From Magnetococcales bacterium (GTDB lineage: Bacteria > Pseudomonadota > Magnetococcia > Magnetococcales > JADFZT01), in the NCBI GenBank assembly GCA_015232395.1, contig JADFZT010000001.1, positions 87,744 to 151,743 on the forward strand: 64,000 nt of DNA, in the 5' to 3' direction. The notes under the pieces were generated by a model. That model made no database searches and was not told the DNA's origin. It saw nothing but the letters and a program-made list of their open reading frames with translations. The stretch's first letter is position 1. Each line of letters starts with the position of its first letter. Positions 25,436-34,388 of the stretch are shown piece by piece. The position numbers and the translations under genes were made by a program.

Positions 25436-26026
25436 ATGCAGAATTTTTTCAAACAACTGGGCATCGGCGTTGGGCTCTTTTTGGCCTTCATGCTCTTCAC
25501 CAAGGTCATGCTCGCTCAGGTAGTACGCCCCAATGATTTCAAGGAGGAGATCAATCTGCTGCTGAGTGATAGCCTGGGACGGGATTTTCAAGTATTGGGG
25601 GAGGTCACCCTGGCGCTCATTCCCTGGCCTGAAGTCACCCTGGAGCAGGTCACCCTGGCCAACCCTCCCTCTCCCCCCTTCACCCCCAAACCCATGGCCA
25701 CAATCAAACGCTTGGAGATGCGCGCTGGATTTTGGCGCTTTTTTTTAGATGACAAAATCTCTATCGGTCGCGTACGCCTGACGGAACTCCGGCTGAATCT
25801 CGCCTGGGATGAACAGGGGCACAACAACTGGCAGGATCTGCTGGGGGAGGGATTACTCCAGAGCCCGGAGGGATTTCAAGCAGCAGCAGGACAACTCGCA
25901 GACCCGGAAGGGATAGCTCTGGAGCTGGAGGGGGTGCACTACGACCTGAAAGAGCAAGAACATCAGGCCACCGTCACCATCCGCCAAGCGCTGTTCGATG
26001 CGACAGCGCTGAAGTTGGAATCTTGA
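25436..26026 (+). CDS. AsmA-like protein, short or truncated
   Basis: 196 aa from ATG 25436. An N-terminal membrane anchor (residues 9-30) is followed by the AsmA N-terminal signature: LGRDFQVLGEVTLALIPWPE, then VTLEQVTLANPP and MRAGFWRFFLDDKISIGRV. AsmA proteins are bridge-like periplasmic lipid-transfer or outer-membrane-biogenesis proteins and usually exceed 600 residues. This one stops after the first repeats. Whether it is a naturally short form or a gene cut by rearrangement (IS debris lies just upstream) cannot be decided from sequence alone. Confidence 0.75.
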   Translation: MQNFFKQLGIGVGLFLAFMLFTKVMLAQVVRPNDFKEEINLLLSDSLGRDFQVLGEVTLALIPWPEVTLEQVTLANPPSPPFTPKPMATIKRLEMRAGFWRFFLDDKISIGRVRLTELRLNLAWDEQGHNNWQDLLGEGLLQSPEGFQAAAGQLADPEGIALELEGVHYDLKEQEHQATVTIRQALFDATALKLES

Positions 26027-26032
26027 AAGGAT

Positions 26033-26578
26033 CTATATTTCTGACGGCATCCTCAAAGCTGAAGCCATGGGGCTCTCGACACCATTCTTTCGCTTGGCCA
26101 CCACATCGAGTATCGACTGCATGGTCTCTGCATCGCCGGGGCGGATTTTCAGGGCGGCCAGCCACGCTTCCACCGCCTTTTCCGACTCTTCCAAACCGGC
26201 ATAGGCCGTCCCCAGTTGACCATGGAGATGGAAACGACGGCTGGAGCCATTGACCTTCAGCAGGGGATCAAGCACCTCAACAGCGTTGCGGTAGTGACCC
26301 ACCGTGTTATAAGCCCGGGCCAGGAGAATCATGAGCGCGACATTATCGGGATGGGTCTCGGCAAACCGCTCCAGCCGCAGAATGCTCAGTTCCGGCTGAT
26401 CGAGCTTGTAGAGGCAAAACCAAAGATAAACCGCACTCTTGCAGTCGTTGGGGTTAAGCTGCAAAGCCGACTCCAGATAGCCCGCCGCCTTTTGAAAGCG
26501 CCCCCAACGCACCCAGCGCAACCCCTTGGCGCGGTAGGATTCAGAGTCCCGTTTGTTTTGGTAATAGTGTGGATCCAT
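26033..26578 (-). CDS. TPR-repeat protein
   Basis: 181 aa from ATG 26578 (a GTG four codons earlier overlaps the AGGAAGG site, so the ATG is preferred). It has at least four TPR units: RWGRFQKAAGYLESALQLNP, YKLDQPELSILRLERFAETH, YNTVGHYRNAVEVLDPLLK and GLEESEKAVEAWLAALKIRP. There is no signal peptide. It is a generic protein-interaction scaffold. Its promoter region contains a Fur-box-like site 107 bp upstream, suggesting iron-dependent control. The 3' end is 6 bp from the convergent AsmA-like gene. Confidence 0.85.
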   Translation of the reverse strand: MDPHYYQNKRDSESYRAKGLRWVRWGRFQKAAGYLESALQLNPNDCKSAVYLWFCLYKLDQPELSILRLERFAETHPDNVALMILLARAYNTVGHYRNAVEVLDPLLKVNGSSRRFHLHGQLGTAYAGLEESEKAVEAWLAALKIRPGDAETMQSILDVVAKRKNGVESPMASALRMPSEI

Positions 26579-26684
26579 GCTGTCGAACACCTTCCTGGAA
26601 TGATGATTTAGCCCCCATAATCCCTACCGCTCCATGGCTTCCAGGCGGAGAGAGGCATCGATTATAGGCATTGAGCGATAAATT

Positions 26685-26703
26685 GCAAATGAAAATCATT
26701 CTT
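26685..26703 (-). promoter_or_regulatory. Fur-box-like operator
   Basis: GCAAATGAAAATCATTCTT matches 14 of 19 positions of the E. coli-type Fur consensus GATAATGATAATCATTATC, including the central AATCATT. It lies between the JAMM gene end and the TPR gene start (both minus strand), so it would act on the TPR gene. Confidence 0.5.
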
Positions 26704-26823
26704 GTTTGACTCAAAAGAGAGGAGATACCCTGGATTTCAAAGCCTGGGGAAACAAAGGGGGGAAAATCGCTTGAGGGGAGATTAAGTCGGTCCATTCCCG
26801 GGGAGAGGGCTCCCCAACAATGA

Positions 26824-27225
26824 TCAATCGCTGATGGTGAGTTCCTGGAGTTGGGCTTTGCCGTCCTGGAGTAGATAACCGTTCATATCCAATCGGCCAT
26901 CCACCCCGAGGGCGACGATCAGGTAGAGAGCCTCCCCATAGTGGGCCTGTTCCAGATCAGCCGTGGATGGGGCCGCCGAACCGGTGGGGTGGCTGTGATA
27001 GATCGCCCGCACCTCTTGCCCGTTTTCACGCAACTCCTTGAAAAGACGGATCTGCTCGGTAGGATCCGCCAAAAAACGACGGGTCTCCTGGAGGGCGTTG
27101 GTCAAGGGATGCCAACCGGTAATCCGATCACCCTGACCGGAGAGGAGTCCCACGCACTCCTGGGGGGCTGTGCGTTGGGCGTGGCCCAGAATTTTATTGA
27201 CGATGATCCGGGGAATGACCCACAT
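26824..27225 (-). CDS. JAMM/Mov34-type metallopeptidase
   Basis: 133 aa from ATG 27225. The full JAMM zinc motif is present: Glu23 in QECVGLLSG, then His77-x-His79-x7-Ser87-x2-Asp90 in YHSHPTGSAAPSTAD. Bacterial members of this M67 group cleave peptides or isopeptide-like bonds, and some act with sulfur-carrier proteins in cysteine or cofactor synthesis. No ThiS/ThiF-like partner is adjacent. It is transcribed divergently from the WGR gene. Confidence 0.9.
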   Translation of the reverse strand: MWVIPRIIVNKILGHAQRTAPQECVGLLSGQGDRITGWHPLTNALQETRRFLADPTEQIRLFKELRENGQEVRAIYHSHPTGSAAPSTADLEQAHYGEALYLIVALGVDGRLDMNGYLLQDGKAQLQELTISD

Positions 27226-27341
27226 ACCTGGAAACCTTGCTTTTAAGTTGATGTCAAAAACGGTTAAACCTTTACCCCGGCTTGAGGGAGCCATCATACT
27301 ATACGCTGGATTCTCCGGTCTCACGGAAAATTCCGACTGCC

Positions 27342-27635
27342 ATGAAAGCCTATCTACAACGTCTCAATCCCGCAACCGGCATGGTCTGGTATTACTCCCT
27401 CCAGATCCAAAGGGACCTCCTTGGCCGCTGGCAGGTGATACGGGAATGGGGTCGCTCCGGCTCCCCGGGAACATTGCGACAAGTCCCCTACGATACCCAC
27501 GAGCAAGCCGTTGCCGCCCTGCTCTCCCTGCGTGACCAACTGACCGGCAAAGGCTATCAGGTGGTGATGCAGGAAGGATTGCGCCAGGATATGGCAGGCT
27601 ATCTCAAGGAGATGAAGAATGAACCTGATTCATAA
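27342..27635 (+). CDS. WGR-domain protein
   Basis: 97 aa consisting almost entirely of one WGR domain: [34 protein letters not shown] and a closing helix ([15 protein letters not shown]). WGR domains bind nucleic acids in PARPs and bacterial regulators. It starts at ATG 27342 and its last 17 bp overlap the next gene, so translation is coupled. The real role is unknown. Confidence 0.85.
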   Translation: MKAYLQRLNPATGMVWYYSLQIQRDLLGRWQVIREWGRSGSPGTLRQVPYDTHEQAVAALLSLRDQLTGKGYQVVMQEGLRQDMAGYLKEMKNEPDS

Positions 27636-28254
27636 AGTCGTCGAAACCGGACCGTTACAGGTCAACTGCCAGATTTTGGGCAACGCCACCGATGGCACCT
27701 GCCTGCTCATCGATCCCGGTGGAGATGCGGGCAATCTCCTGCGCACCCTCACCCAGATGGGATTGAAGCCCACCCACATCATCAATACCCACGGCCATTT
27801 TGATCATCTGGGGGGCGTTGAAGAGCTGCAACGGGCGGCGGGGTGTCAGTTTTGGATCCACGAGGCCGACCGTGCCATGGTGGCCGATGCCCCGGATCAC
27901 GCTGCCCGCTGGGGCCTGCCCTTCGGCCCCGCACCCAAAGTGAACAAAACCTTCCTGGATGGGGAAATTCTGGAGGTCGCCGGCATCCGCCTGGAAGTGC
28001 TCCACACCCCGGGCCACACCCCTGGGGGAGTCTGCCTCGCTTGGGAAGCGGGGGTGGCGGTGGGGGATACCCTGTTTGCCGGTTCCGTGGGCCGCACCGA
28101 TCTTCCTGGAGGCGACACCGATCAGCTCCTGACATCGATCCAAAATCGCCTGCTAACGCTGCCTGACGAGACCATCTGCTATCCCGGTCACGGCCCAGCC
28201 ACCACCATCGGTGATGAGCGTGCCCACAACCCCTTCCTCAATCAAGCCTGGTAG
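27619..28254 (+). CDS. MBL-fold metallohydrolase, glyoxalase II-like
   Basis: 211 aa. The metallo-beta-lactamase motif is THGHFDH (residues about 54-60), with later ligands in [23 protein letters not shown] and [14 protein letters not shown]. The length and the [12 protein letters not shown] signature match YcbL-type single-domain glyoxalase II (hydrolysis of S-lactoylglutathione or related thioesters). It is translationally coupled to the upstream WGR gene. Confidence 0.92.
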   Translation: MNLIHKVVETGPLQVNCQILGNATDGTCLLIDPGGDAGNLLRTLTQMGLKPTHIINTHGHFDHLGGVEELQRAAGCQFWIHEADRAMVADAPDHAARWGLPFGPAPKVNKTFLDGEILEVAGIRLEVLHTPGHTPGGVCLAWEAGVAVGDTLFAGSVGRTDLPGGDTDQLLTSIQNRLLTLPDETICYPGHGPATTIGDERAHNPFLNQAW

Positions 28255-28271
28255 GGGAAAAAAACAGAAAA

Positions 28272-28961
28272 TCAGTCAGCGGTGTCCGGTTCACTCTCCC
28301 GGGCCGGTTCCACATCTGCCCCCCCCTCCACCTCGGGCAGTGGCTTGGGCAGGGGGATGGGATAGCGGGGAGTCAGGTGGGTGGAACGATAGACCACATC
28401 CCCCACCCGCACCGCACAGAGCACCACCAGGTTTTCCGCCTGCTGAGTGGCCCGCAGGTTGGGAATCTCCAGGTAGAGGGCTTGGTTGGAGCGCTTGAGG
28501 CTCTGTTTTTTGACGGCGATCCGTGCCCCGATCCGGTCAGGGGTCTCTCCCACCGGCACCGGAGTGGGCATTAAATGCAACCAACACTCCGCCTCTACCG
28601 ATCCCCCCTGCCAATGGACCCCCTGATCCCAGGCGGTCTGGATGTAGGCAAAAGCCACCTTGAGCATGTCGTCGCTGGCCAAGGTGACGGTAGCCTGCAC
28701 CAGATCGATCTCCTGGCCTTTTTTCAAACGCGGCCCATCCCCCTTGCCCCCACCAAAGCCGGGACCACTCTCTTGATAGCGCCACCCCTTGATCGGCGGC
28801 AAAGTGGTGCAGGGGGACTGCTGGAGCACGCCGTTGCCCTGGGCATCCAGACATTGATAGAGACTGCGGCTTTGGACTTCAGCCAGCGGCAACAGAGAGA
28901 AGGAAAGAGTCGAGAAGAACAGGAAACAAAAAATCGATGGCATCTGCCGCAGGAAACCCAT
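28272..28961 (-). CDS. Hypothetical secreted protein with DUF4124-like N-terminus
   Basis: 229 aa from ATG 28961 (AAAGG five bases upstream; a TTG five codons earlier is less likely). The signal peptide spans residues 1-30. The mature N-terminus SRSLYQCLDAQGNGVLQQSPC resembles the DUF4124 pattern (YxCxDAxGxxxxxxxPC). The remainder predicts mostly beta strands and ends in an acidic, Pro-rich tail. It is likely periplasmic; the function is unknown. Confidence 0.75.
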   Translation of the reverse strand: MGFLRQMPSIFCFLFFSTLSFSLLPLAEVQSRSLYQCLDAQGNGVLQQSPCTTLPPIKGWRYQESGPGFGGGKGDGPRLKKGQEIDLVQATVTLASDDMLKVAFAYIQTAWDQGVHWQGGSVEAECWLHLMPTPVPVGETPDRIGARIAVKKQSLKRSNQALYLEIPNLRATQQAENLVVLCAVRVGDVVYRSTHLTPRYPIPLPKPLPEVEGGADVEPARESEPDTAD

Positions 28962-29064
28962 GGGAACCTTTATCAATCAACAGGGAAGAGATAAGGGCAT
29001 CATCCGGAGAAACAAGGCAAAAATCAAGCGTCAGGAAAGGCACTGAGAGAGGCATCGGGAGAGG

Positions 29065-29351
29065 TATAGCCATTCAAATCAAGAATTGGACATATGCCGT
29101 TGCATTTTTGCCGTCATTCTCGCGAATGCGGGAATCCAGGGAGTCTGGCGCAAACCTTTCCAAATCTTGCATCACTTTCAGCAAAATACCGGCCTTTTTT
29201 CAGCAAAATACCGGCCTTTTTTCAGCAAAATACCGGCCTTTCTTAAAAATTTGGTTTTTCCTTGAGGGCAATCATCAGCTCCCTGGATCCCCGCCTTCGC
29301 GGGGATGACGCGTCAGGGAAGAGTGTCCAATTTTGAGATAGAACTGCTATA
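29065..29351 (+). repeat. Family A MITE-like repeat, copy 3
   Basis: TATAGCCATTCAAATCAAG opens the element and AGATAGAACTGCTATA closes it; both palindromes are present. Its centre carries three tandem copies of a 22-bp unit (TTCAGCAAAATACCGGCCTT plus two T), which enlarges it by 44 bp compared with copy 2. Confidence 0.9.
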
Positions 29352-29377
29352 TCAGGCAAGGGAGGAGCGCCCCCGCA

Positions 29378-30658
29378 TCAAAAAACACGCCCCTGCCGAT
29401 CCAGCTGACGATAACACTCCAGCCACTCGATGCTCTCCCGGGAGATCACAGCCTCTTGGGGTTCCAGCCACTGCCAGAGGGTGGCGGCGCCCTCACTCAC
29501 CGGCACAGCACCATAAGCTTCGGTCACAAAGCGGATCCACTTGAAGATCCAAAAAGCGTTACACCACTGAAAAAAGCGCTTGCGAAAAGTCCCTTCCGAA
29601 GAGGTCGCTCCCTGCATCTCCTTGAGATTTCCCCCAAAGTCCACCCCGTCCAGATAGTCCTGCAAGGTGGGGGATATCCACGTCGGGTCGATCATTTCCC
29701 GCCCTTGAAACACCTCTTCCATCCCCTGAAAAAAATCCCGCAGTGCCAAAAAGCCCCGGGGATCGTTCACCGGCCAAAAGCCAACCCCATCCCGCCAGTC
29801 GGACATCGCCCGCCCAGTGCCGAAAGGTACCCGGTGGGAGCGGCGGGGAGAGGGATAAACGCACCCCGCTCGTAGATCGGTAAAGCCCCCCAAGGGAATG
29901 ATCTTTTGCAAAAAATAAAAATCCTCCCCCCCTTGCCGCCGATTCATCCCCCCCTGCTTGGCATAGGCCCAGGCCCGCACCGCCATGGAAGAACCGACGC
30001 TGTGGTGGGCGTGGGGAAACCCGGCAAAACGCAACCCCCAGACATAATATCGCAGATAAAGCTCATACTGGATGATCCCTTCCCGCTCATGGCCGGAAAT
30101 CTCCTCCAGGGGGTGTTCAAAGTGGATGGCGCAGCCGGGAGAAAGCGCATGCTGGTGAAAATGGTCGTGGAGGGAAACGAGATAATTATCTGAAACTGTA
30201 CAGTCGGCATCCAGGCAGACCATCACCCCCTGGGGATTGCCCACCTGGTGAAACCGAACCACCGCTTCATCCAGGCCGATCTTACGAGCAAACCCCACTC
30301 CGGCGTGTTTTTTGGGAAGATCGGGATAGTGGAGCAGATGAAACCCCAGTCCCCGCTCCCGATGGTTTTCAATCCAGGCCCGAGCCTCCTCCAAGGTCTC
30401 TTGATTCAACCCACGCACCCCTTCGTCATCCGCCTCGGAGCCGTTCACCACCACCAGCACCTCCACCGGAGAGGGTGGGCGATGGCAGCGCCAGAGTGAG
30501 GCCAGGGTGGTTATCAACCCCCTCTCCTCCCGGCAGGGAATCACCACAATCAGCCCCAAACCGGGCTCAGGGGGGAGGGATAGGGCGGGTGGAAAAAGCG
30601 CCCGTTTTTGCAGATAGCTCTGGAGCTGTTGCATCTCCCCGGGAGAAACCTCAATCAC
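29378..30658 (-). CDS. Glycosyltransferase family 2 protein
   Basis: 426 aa. The GTG start at 30658 overlaps the preceding stop as GTGA. The GT-A fold is visible: GLGLIVVIPCREERGLITTL at the start of the domain and the DxD metal/nucleotide motif in MVCLDADCTVS near residue 150. YVWGLRFAGFPHAHHSVGSS and GGEDFYFLQ supply the ED acceptor region. There is no obvious membrane segment. It probably transfers a sugar in glycan or glycoprotein synthesis. It was originally downstream of the TPR gene now split by an IS, so its expression may be affected. Confidence 0.88.
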   Translation of the reverse strand: MIEVSPGEMQQLQSYLQKRALFPPALSLPPEPGLGLIVVIPCREERGLITTLASLWRCHRPPSPVEVLVVVNGSEADDEGVRGLNQETLEEARAWIENHRERGLGFHLLHYPDLPKKHAGVGFARKIGLDEAVVRFHQVGNPQGVMVCLDADCTVSDNYLVSLHDHFHQHALSPGCAIHFEHPLEEISGHEREGIIQYELYLRYYVWGLRFAGFPHAHHSVGSSMAVRAWAYAKQGGMNRRQGGEDFYFLQKIIPLGGFTDLRAGCVYPSPRRSHRVPFGTGRAMSDWRDGVGFWPVNDPRGFLALRDFFQGMEEVFQGREMIDPTWISPTLQDYLDGVDFGGNLKEMQGATSSEGTFRKRFFQWCNAFWIFKWIRFVTEAYGAVPVSEGAATLWQWLEPQEAVISRESIEWLECYRQLDRQGRVF

Positions 30659-31363
30659 AGCGCCACGCCATTGCCAGAGGCCCTTTGCTGGCTCTCCCCC
30701 TGGGAAAAAAGAAAATCCAACCTTTCCGGCATCTCCGGCTGGGTCGCCTCCTGGCTCAACTCAAAATTGTTGTGGGCCATCAGTTTGAGCGGGGTCTCGC
30801 TCTGAAAACCGCCCGACTCAAGCCACAATCGGTATCGCCGGATGTTTTCCCCAATGGCGGAGTGGTTGAAGGAGAGCCCGGCACGGCGGAGATTTTCTTC
30901 AAAAGCGGTCTGATCCTGACGGAAAGCGGCGATGATGGCCAGATAGTTGTATCCAACCCCCGGATGGGGATAGCCCCCCTCAAGGGCGGCATTCACATGG
31001 ACTTCGGCCTGCTCTGGAGAACCCGCCCGCAGCCAAGCCCCAGCCAGATCCATGTGGGCCGCCGGCAATCCCGCCAAACGATCCAAAATGTCCTGATATT
31101 CCGCCACATCGGGATAAAATTGACCGGCATACTCCACAAAACTTTTCATCCACAGTTCAACAATTTTCCACATTCTGCCAGTCACATGATCGACAAACCC
31201 ATAGTCTGACCCGACAAAATCATGGGCAAAGAAGAGATTGCCATCGAGATTTTTTTCCTGTTTGAAAAGGTCAAACTCTTCGGCTCCCGGATAATATTGT
31301 AGCTGGGAAAAGAGAAACTGCGCGGGTTGGGTATCGTGGATCAACTGGATACTCTCCTGGAAG
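30655..31363 (-). pseudogene. 3' part of an IS-interrupted gene
   Basis: About 235 residues remain after the IS boundary (SFQESIQLIHDTQPAQFLFS onward). They include a region with TPR-like helices (AGAWLRAGSPEQAEVHVNAA) and a segment resembling proteins of glycan clusters. The reading frame stays open into the IS but the first 28 residues there are IS sequence. Removing the IS and one CTAG copy joins it to the 5' part at 32165, but in a different frame, so a deletion or indel has also occurred. It may still be translated from an internal start. Confidence 0.6.
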
Positions 31364-32168
31364 CTAGGATGTGTTAATACTATTTGGCGAGTCGAAGACC
31401 AGAGCGAAATGGATGAAGAAAGAGTAAACCACGTCGAGCCTGTCAAAGCGTGAAAAGATTCTTCGGAACCCTTTCAATCGTCGAAACAGTCTCTCCATCT
31501 CATTGCTTTTCTTCTACATTTCTCGGTCATATCCCCATGGATTCAGCTGGTTGCTTTTTGGGGGAACCACAGGTTCTAACCCCAGGTCCAATACCAACTG
31601 GCGCATTTCATTTCCTTCATATGCGCGATCCATAACAACGTATTTTGCTGTCAGAGACGTTGTTTTCAGCAATTCCCGACCTTCCGGTGTATCGTGAGCA
31701 TTTCCTGGTGACAGAAAAAAGCTCACTGCTGTTCGAGCATCTGCGGCAACCAAATGAATCTTGGTGGCCCAGCCACCTCTGGATTTTCCGATGGCTTGGG
31801 GGCCGTTTTTTTTAACGCTCCAGTTCCGTCAGGGTGAACCTTTACAATCGTGCTGTCCAACGACACGGACTCAACCCGAACTCGAATGATTTGTTGGCAC
31901 TGAAGCTCAGCAAAAACACGCTCTAAAACACCGCTTTTAGCCCACCTGTTCATTCGTGTATAGATGGTGTGCCAATTACCGAATCTTTCCGGCAATCCAC
32001 GCCATTTGCAGCCATGCTCAGCGACATACAAAATGGCATTGATGATCTGTAGGTTGGTCAGTGAAACATTGCCCCTCTGACGCGGGAAAAGGGACTCGAT
32101 TTTTTTGAACTGCGCTTCGGGAATGTCCATGTGCACAGTATCTCATGTTTTGTGTTAACAAGCCCTAG
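31364..32168 (-). mobile_element. IS5-group insertion sequence with CTAG target duplication
   Basis: A 797-bp element (31368-32164) is flanked by CTAG at 31364-31367 and 32165-32168. The terminal inverted repeats are GATGTGTTAATAC and GGCTTGTTAACAC (9 of 13 match). A 4-bp CTAG duplication is typical of the IS5 group. It carries one transposase gene in two overlapping frames on the minus strand. It interrupts a TPR gene. Confidence 0.9.
31514..32130 (-). pseudogene. IS5-family transposase, frameshift-type with premature stop
   Basis: Frame 1 starts at ATG 32130 (MDIPEAQFKKIESLFPRQRG) and holds the first catalytic Asp (SLDSTIVKVH). An A8 run at 31806-31813 provides an A-AAA-AAA slippery site, after which the -1 frame continues QAIGKSRGGWATKIHLVAAD with the second Asp (VMDRAYEGNEMR). 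That frame then hits TAG at 31514-31516, where relatives have Tyr (YDREx-Y-KKxNExERLF). The third catalytic Glu and the rest (ERLFRRLKGFRRIFSRFDRL) follow untranslated. The copy should be inactive without suppression. Confidence 0.85.
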
Positions 32169-32669
32169 ATCCATCAACACAAAACCCAGATGTCGCAAGA
32201 CTCCAGGGTCGTCGGGTTTGATGGAGAGGGCTTTTTGCAGCATGCCAGCAGCTTGATCGGGTTGGCTCTCTTTTCTGAGGGCGATCCCGAGCTTTTTTAG
32301 GGCGGCTGGATGGTCTGGTTTCAGGTTTAAGGCTTGGCGATAGGCGGCAAGAGCCCCTGGTATATTATTTTTTTGGCTCAGGGCATTGCCCAGGCTCATG
32401 TGGCCCTGAAAATAGCCCGGCTGGCTGGCAACCGCCTTTTGGAAACAGACAATGGCCTGATCCAGCTGGCCTCCCTGCTGATAAATCCCCCCCGCGTTGC
32501 AGAGGGCCACCCCATGACCCGGTTCGATTTTCAGAACCTTTTGATACCACTGCAACGCCTCTTGCAGCTGACCTGCCTGGTGGAGGGCGATCCCTTTTTG
32601 CAAGGCGGCACGCGCCTGGGGGTCGATCTGGTTAACTGCAGATTTTGAATCGTCAGCCTGTTGAGACAT
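32165..32669 (-). pseudogene. 5' part of an IS-interrupted TPR gene
   Basis: About 168 residues from ATG 32669 (AGGTAAC upstream). Clean TPR units follow a polar leader: GIALHQAGQLQEALQWYQKV, GGIYQQGGQLDQAIVCFQKA, ALSQKNNIPGALAAYRQALN and KESQPDQAAGMLQKALSIKP. The frame enters the IS after LMDLG. Such TPR arrays often precede a glycosyltransferase or sulfotransferase domain. The C-terminal remnant at 30655-31363 does not restore frame. Confidence 0.75.
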
Positions 32670-33095
32670 GTCGTTACCTGTTTCCGACCCGAATTCCTTG
32701 AGGCTGGGTATATTCATCCCAAACCTGGATCGGACAGTTGAGCAAGACCCCACAAACCGTATGGGCCATACGAAAATCCGGTAGAACCAAGGAATCCAAG
32801 CATATGGATTTTGGTGGGAAATGAAAACGAAACCCAATCACATTGAGACCGCAACAGGTCATTTTTACACAAACCTGCTACAAAAGAAGAAAGCCTTGGG
32901 AGGTTTGGCTGCAAGCAAAAAAATCTCGCATTTCATCTCCTTTCGAACTTAATATGGTGGAAATGAAGCTCTTTTTTTTCAGGGATTTTGGGGTAGGAGA
33001 GTTCCCGATTCGGACCTTTTCCCAAGCCATCCCGAAGCGGATTGAAGCAGGCACTCCGATTTACCTTCACCATCTGGCTGTCAGCGGGGAAAGAG
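32670..33095. other. Intergenic region upstream of the ATPase/PIN module
   Basis: No supported gene in 426 bp. It holds the divergent control regions of the broken TPR gene and the AAA ATPase. An AT-rich stretch around 32930-32985 (includes TTAATATGG) is the most promoter-like part. Confidence 0.4.
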
Positions 33096-34388
33096 ATGCA
33101 CCGTTTCATTGATTTCAAGGGATTTGCCGATGCCCAATTGGATCTATCCAATCCCGTCACCCTCCTGATCGGCAAAAATGGCTCCGGCAAGAGCAATGTG
33201 ATCGAAGGGGTAGAACTATTCGCCAATTTGGCCCACGGGCTGCCCCTGCATGACATCACCGATCTTGGGCGGGGCGGACCTCAAACATTTCAAATCCGAG
33301 GAGGGTTGCCGGGATGTCCTCGCCTAGAAAAAAAAGCCTTTGAACTGCAGTATTCTAGCTGGACTTACTTTGACGGAGATGCAGAAGGAATCATTTACTC
33401 AATAAAATTTCAAAGAAATAACAATCCAAAAATTTCAGAAGAAATCCTAAAGATAGGAAGTCGGACCCTTTTTTCTGCTCAATCAAAAAAAGGACAGCCC
33501 GACGTCCTATCTGTCCAGTATGACAATTTTGCCCGTGGCGGCAACAAACCATCAGCTTTACTGCCGGCTGATCGCGCCATTTTATCCCGTTATTCTGAAT
33601 TAACTGCACATCTTGACCAAAGAAGCGAAAGACATCAAGACGCACGGAGAGCTGTTATTGACATCCAGAAATATTTGCGTGCTTCCTTTGTCTTTGATCC
33701 AAACCCCCGAGCCATGCGTGAATATGAGCGTCAGGGCCAAAAAATACTGGCGAGGGACGGCTCCAACCTTTCCTCGGTGCTCTACAGCCTCTCCCAGGGT
33801 AACGGAAATGAAAAGAAAACAATTTCCCGTATCTTGGATCAAATCCAGCAGTTGCCAGAAGAACCCTTCGAAGAGATCCGCTTCGTCACCACAGCCCAAC
33901 ACGATGTCCTTTTTGGCTTGGGGGATAAAGGTGAAGGTCCGTTCATGGATGCCCGGGTTCTCTCCGATGGAACCTTGCGCTGCCTTGCTGTATTGACGGC
34001 TCTGGAGACAGTCAAGGAGAGCTCTCGGATCGTGGTAGAAGAGTTCGACAACGGGCTCCACCCTTCTCGGGTAGGCGTCCTCACCGATGCCATTTGGGAG
34101 ACCTGCAAGCGGCGCAATCTCAACATTCTGGTCACCACCCACAACCCCGCCACCCTGGACGCCTTGAACGATGAACAGCTCAAGGGTGTAGTGCTCTGCT
34201 ATCACGATCAAAAGCAAAAAGCCTCCAAGCTTCTTCCTCTCCATAAGCTACCCCTATCCGATGTCTGGCTGGAAGAGGGGCAGCTGGGTAATCTGGTCAC
34301 CCAACGCCTCATCGAAAAATATCTGGATCCGGATTATGAGGAAAAGCGGCAAAAAATCGCCACAGAATGGCTCGCAGATCTGGCATGA
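33096..34388 (+). CDS. AAA family ATPase (AAA_21/OLD-like ABC-type)
   Basis: 430 aa from ATG 33096 (MHRFIDFKGF). The start fits the family, in which a DF-x-NF-like strand precedes Walker A, here GKNGSGKSN at residues 26-34. A signature-like LSDGTLRCLAVLTAL lies near residue 290, an extended Walker B VVEEFDNGLHPSR near 314, and the H-switch TTHNPATLDAL near 350. This single-polypeptide, SMC/ABC-like architecture is shared by OLD nucleases and by ATPase subunits of several phage-defence systems (Septu, PARIS, RloA). It lacks a fused nuclease. Its stop overlaps the PIN gene by 4 bp, so the two proteins are surely made together. Confidence 0.9.
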   Translation: MHRFIDFKGFADAQLDLSNPVTLLIGKNGSGKSNVIEGVELFANLAHGLPLHDITDLGRGGPQTFQIRGGLPGCPRLEKKAFELQYSSWTYFDGDAEGIIYSIKFQRNNNPKISEEILKIGSRTLFSAQSKKGQPDVLSVQYDNFARGGNKPSALLPADRAILSRYSELTAHLDQRSERHQDARRAVIDIQKYLRASFVFDPNPRAMREYERQGQKILARDGSNLSSVLYSLSQGNGNEKKTISRILDQIQQLPEEPFEEIRFVTTAQHDVLFGLGDKGEGPFMDARVLSDGTLRCLAVLTALETVKESSRIVVEEFDNGLHPSRVGVLTDAIWETCKRRNLNILVTTHNPATLDALNDEQLKGVVLCYHDQKQKASKLLPLHKLPLSDVWLEEGQLGNLVTQRLIEKYLDPDYEEKRQKIATEWLADLA

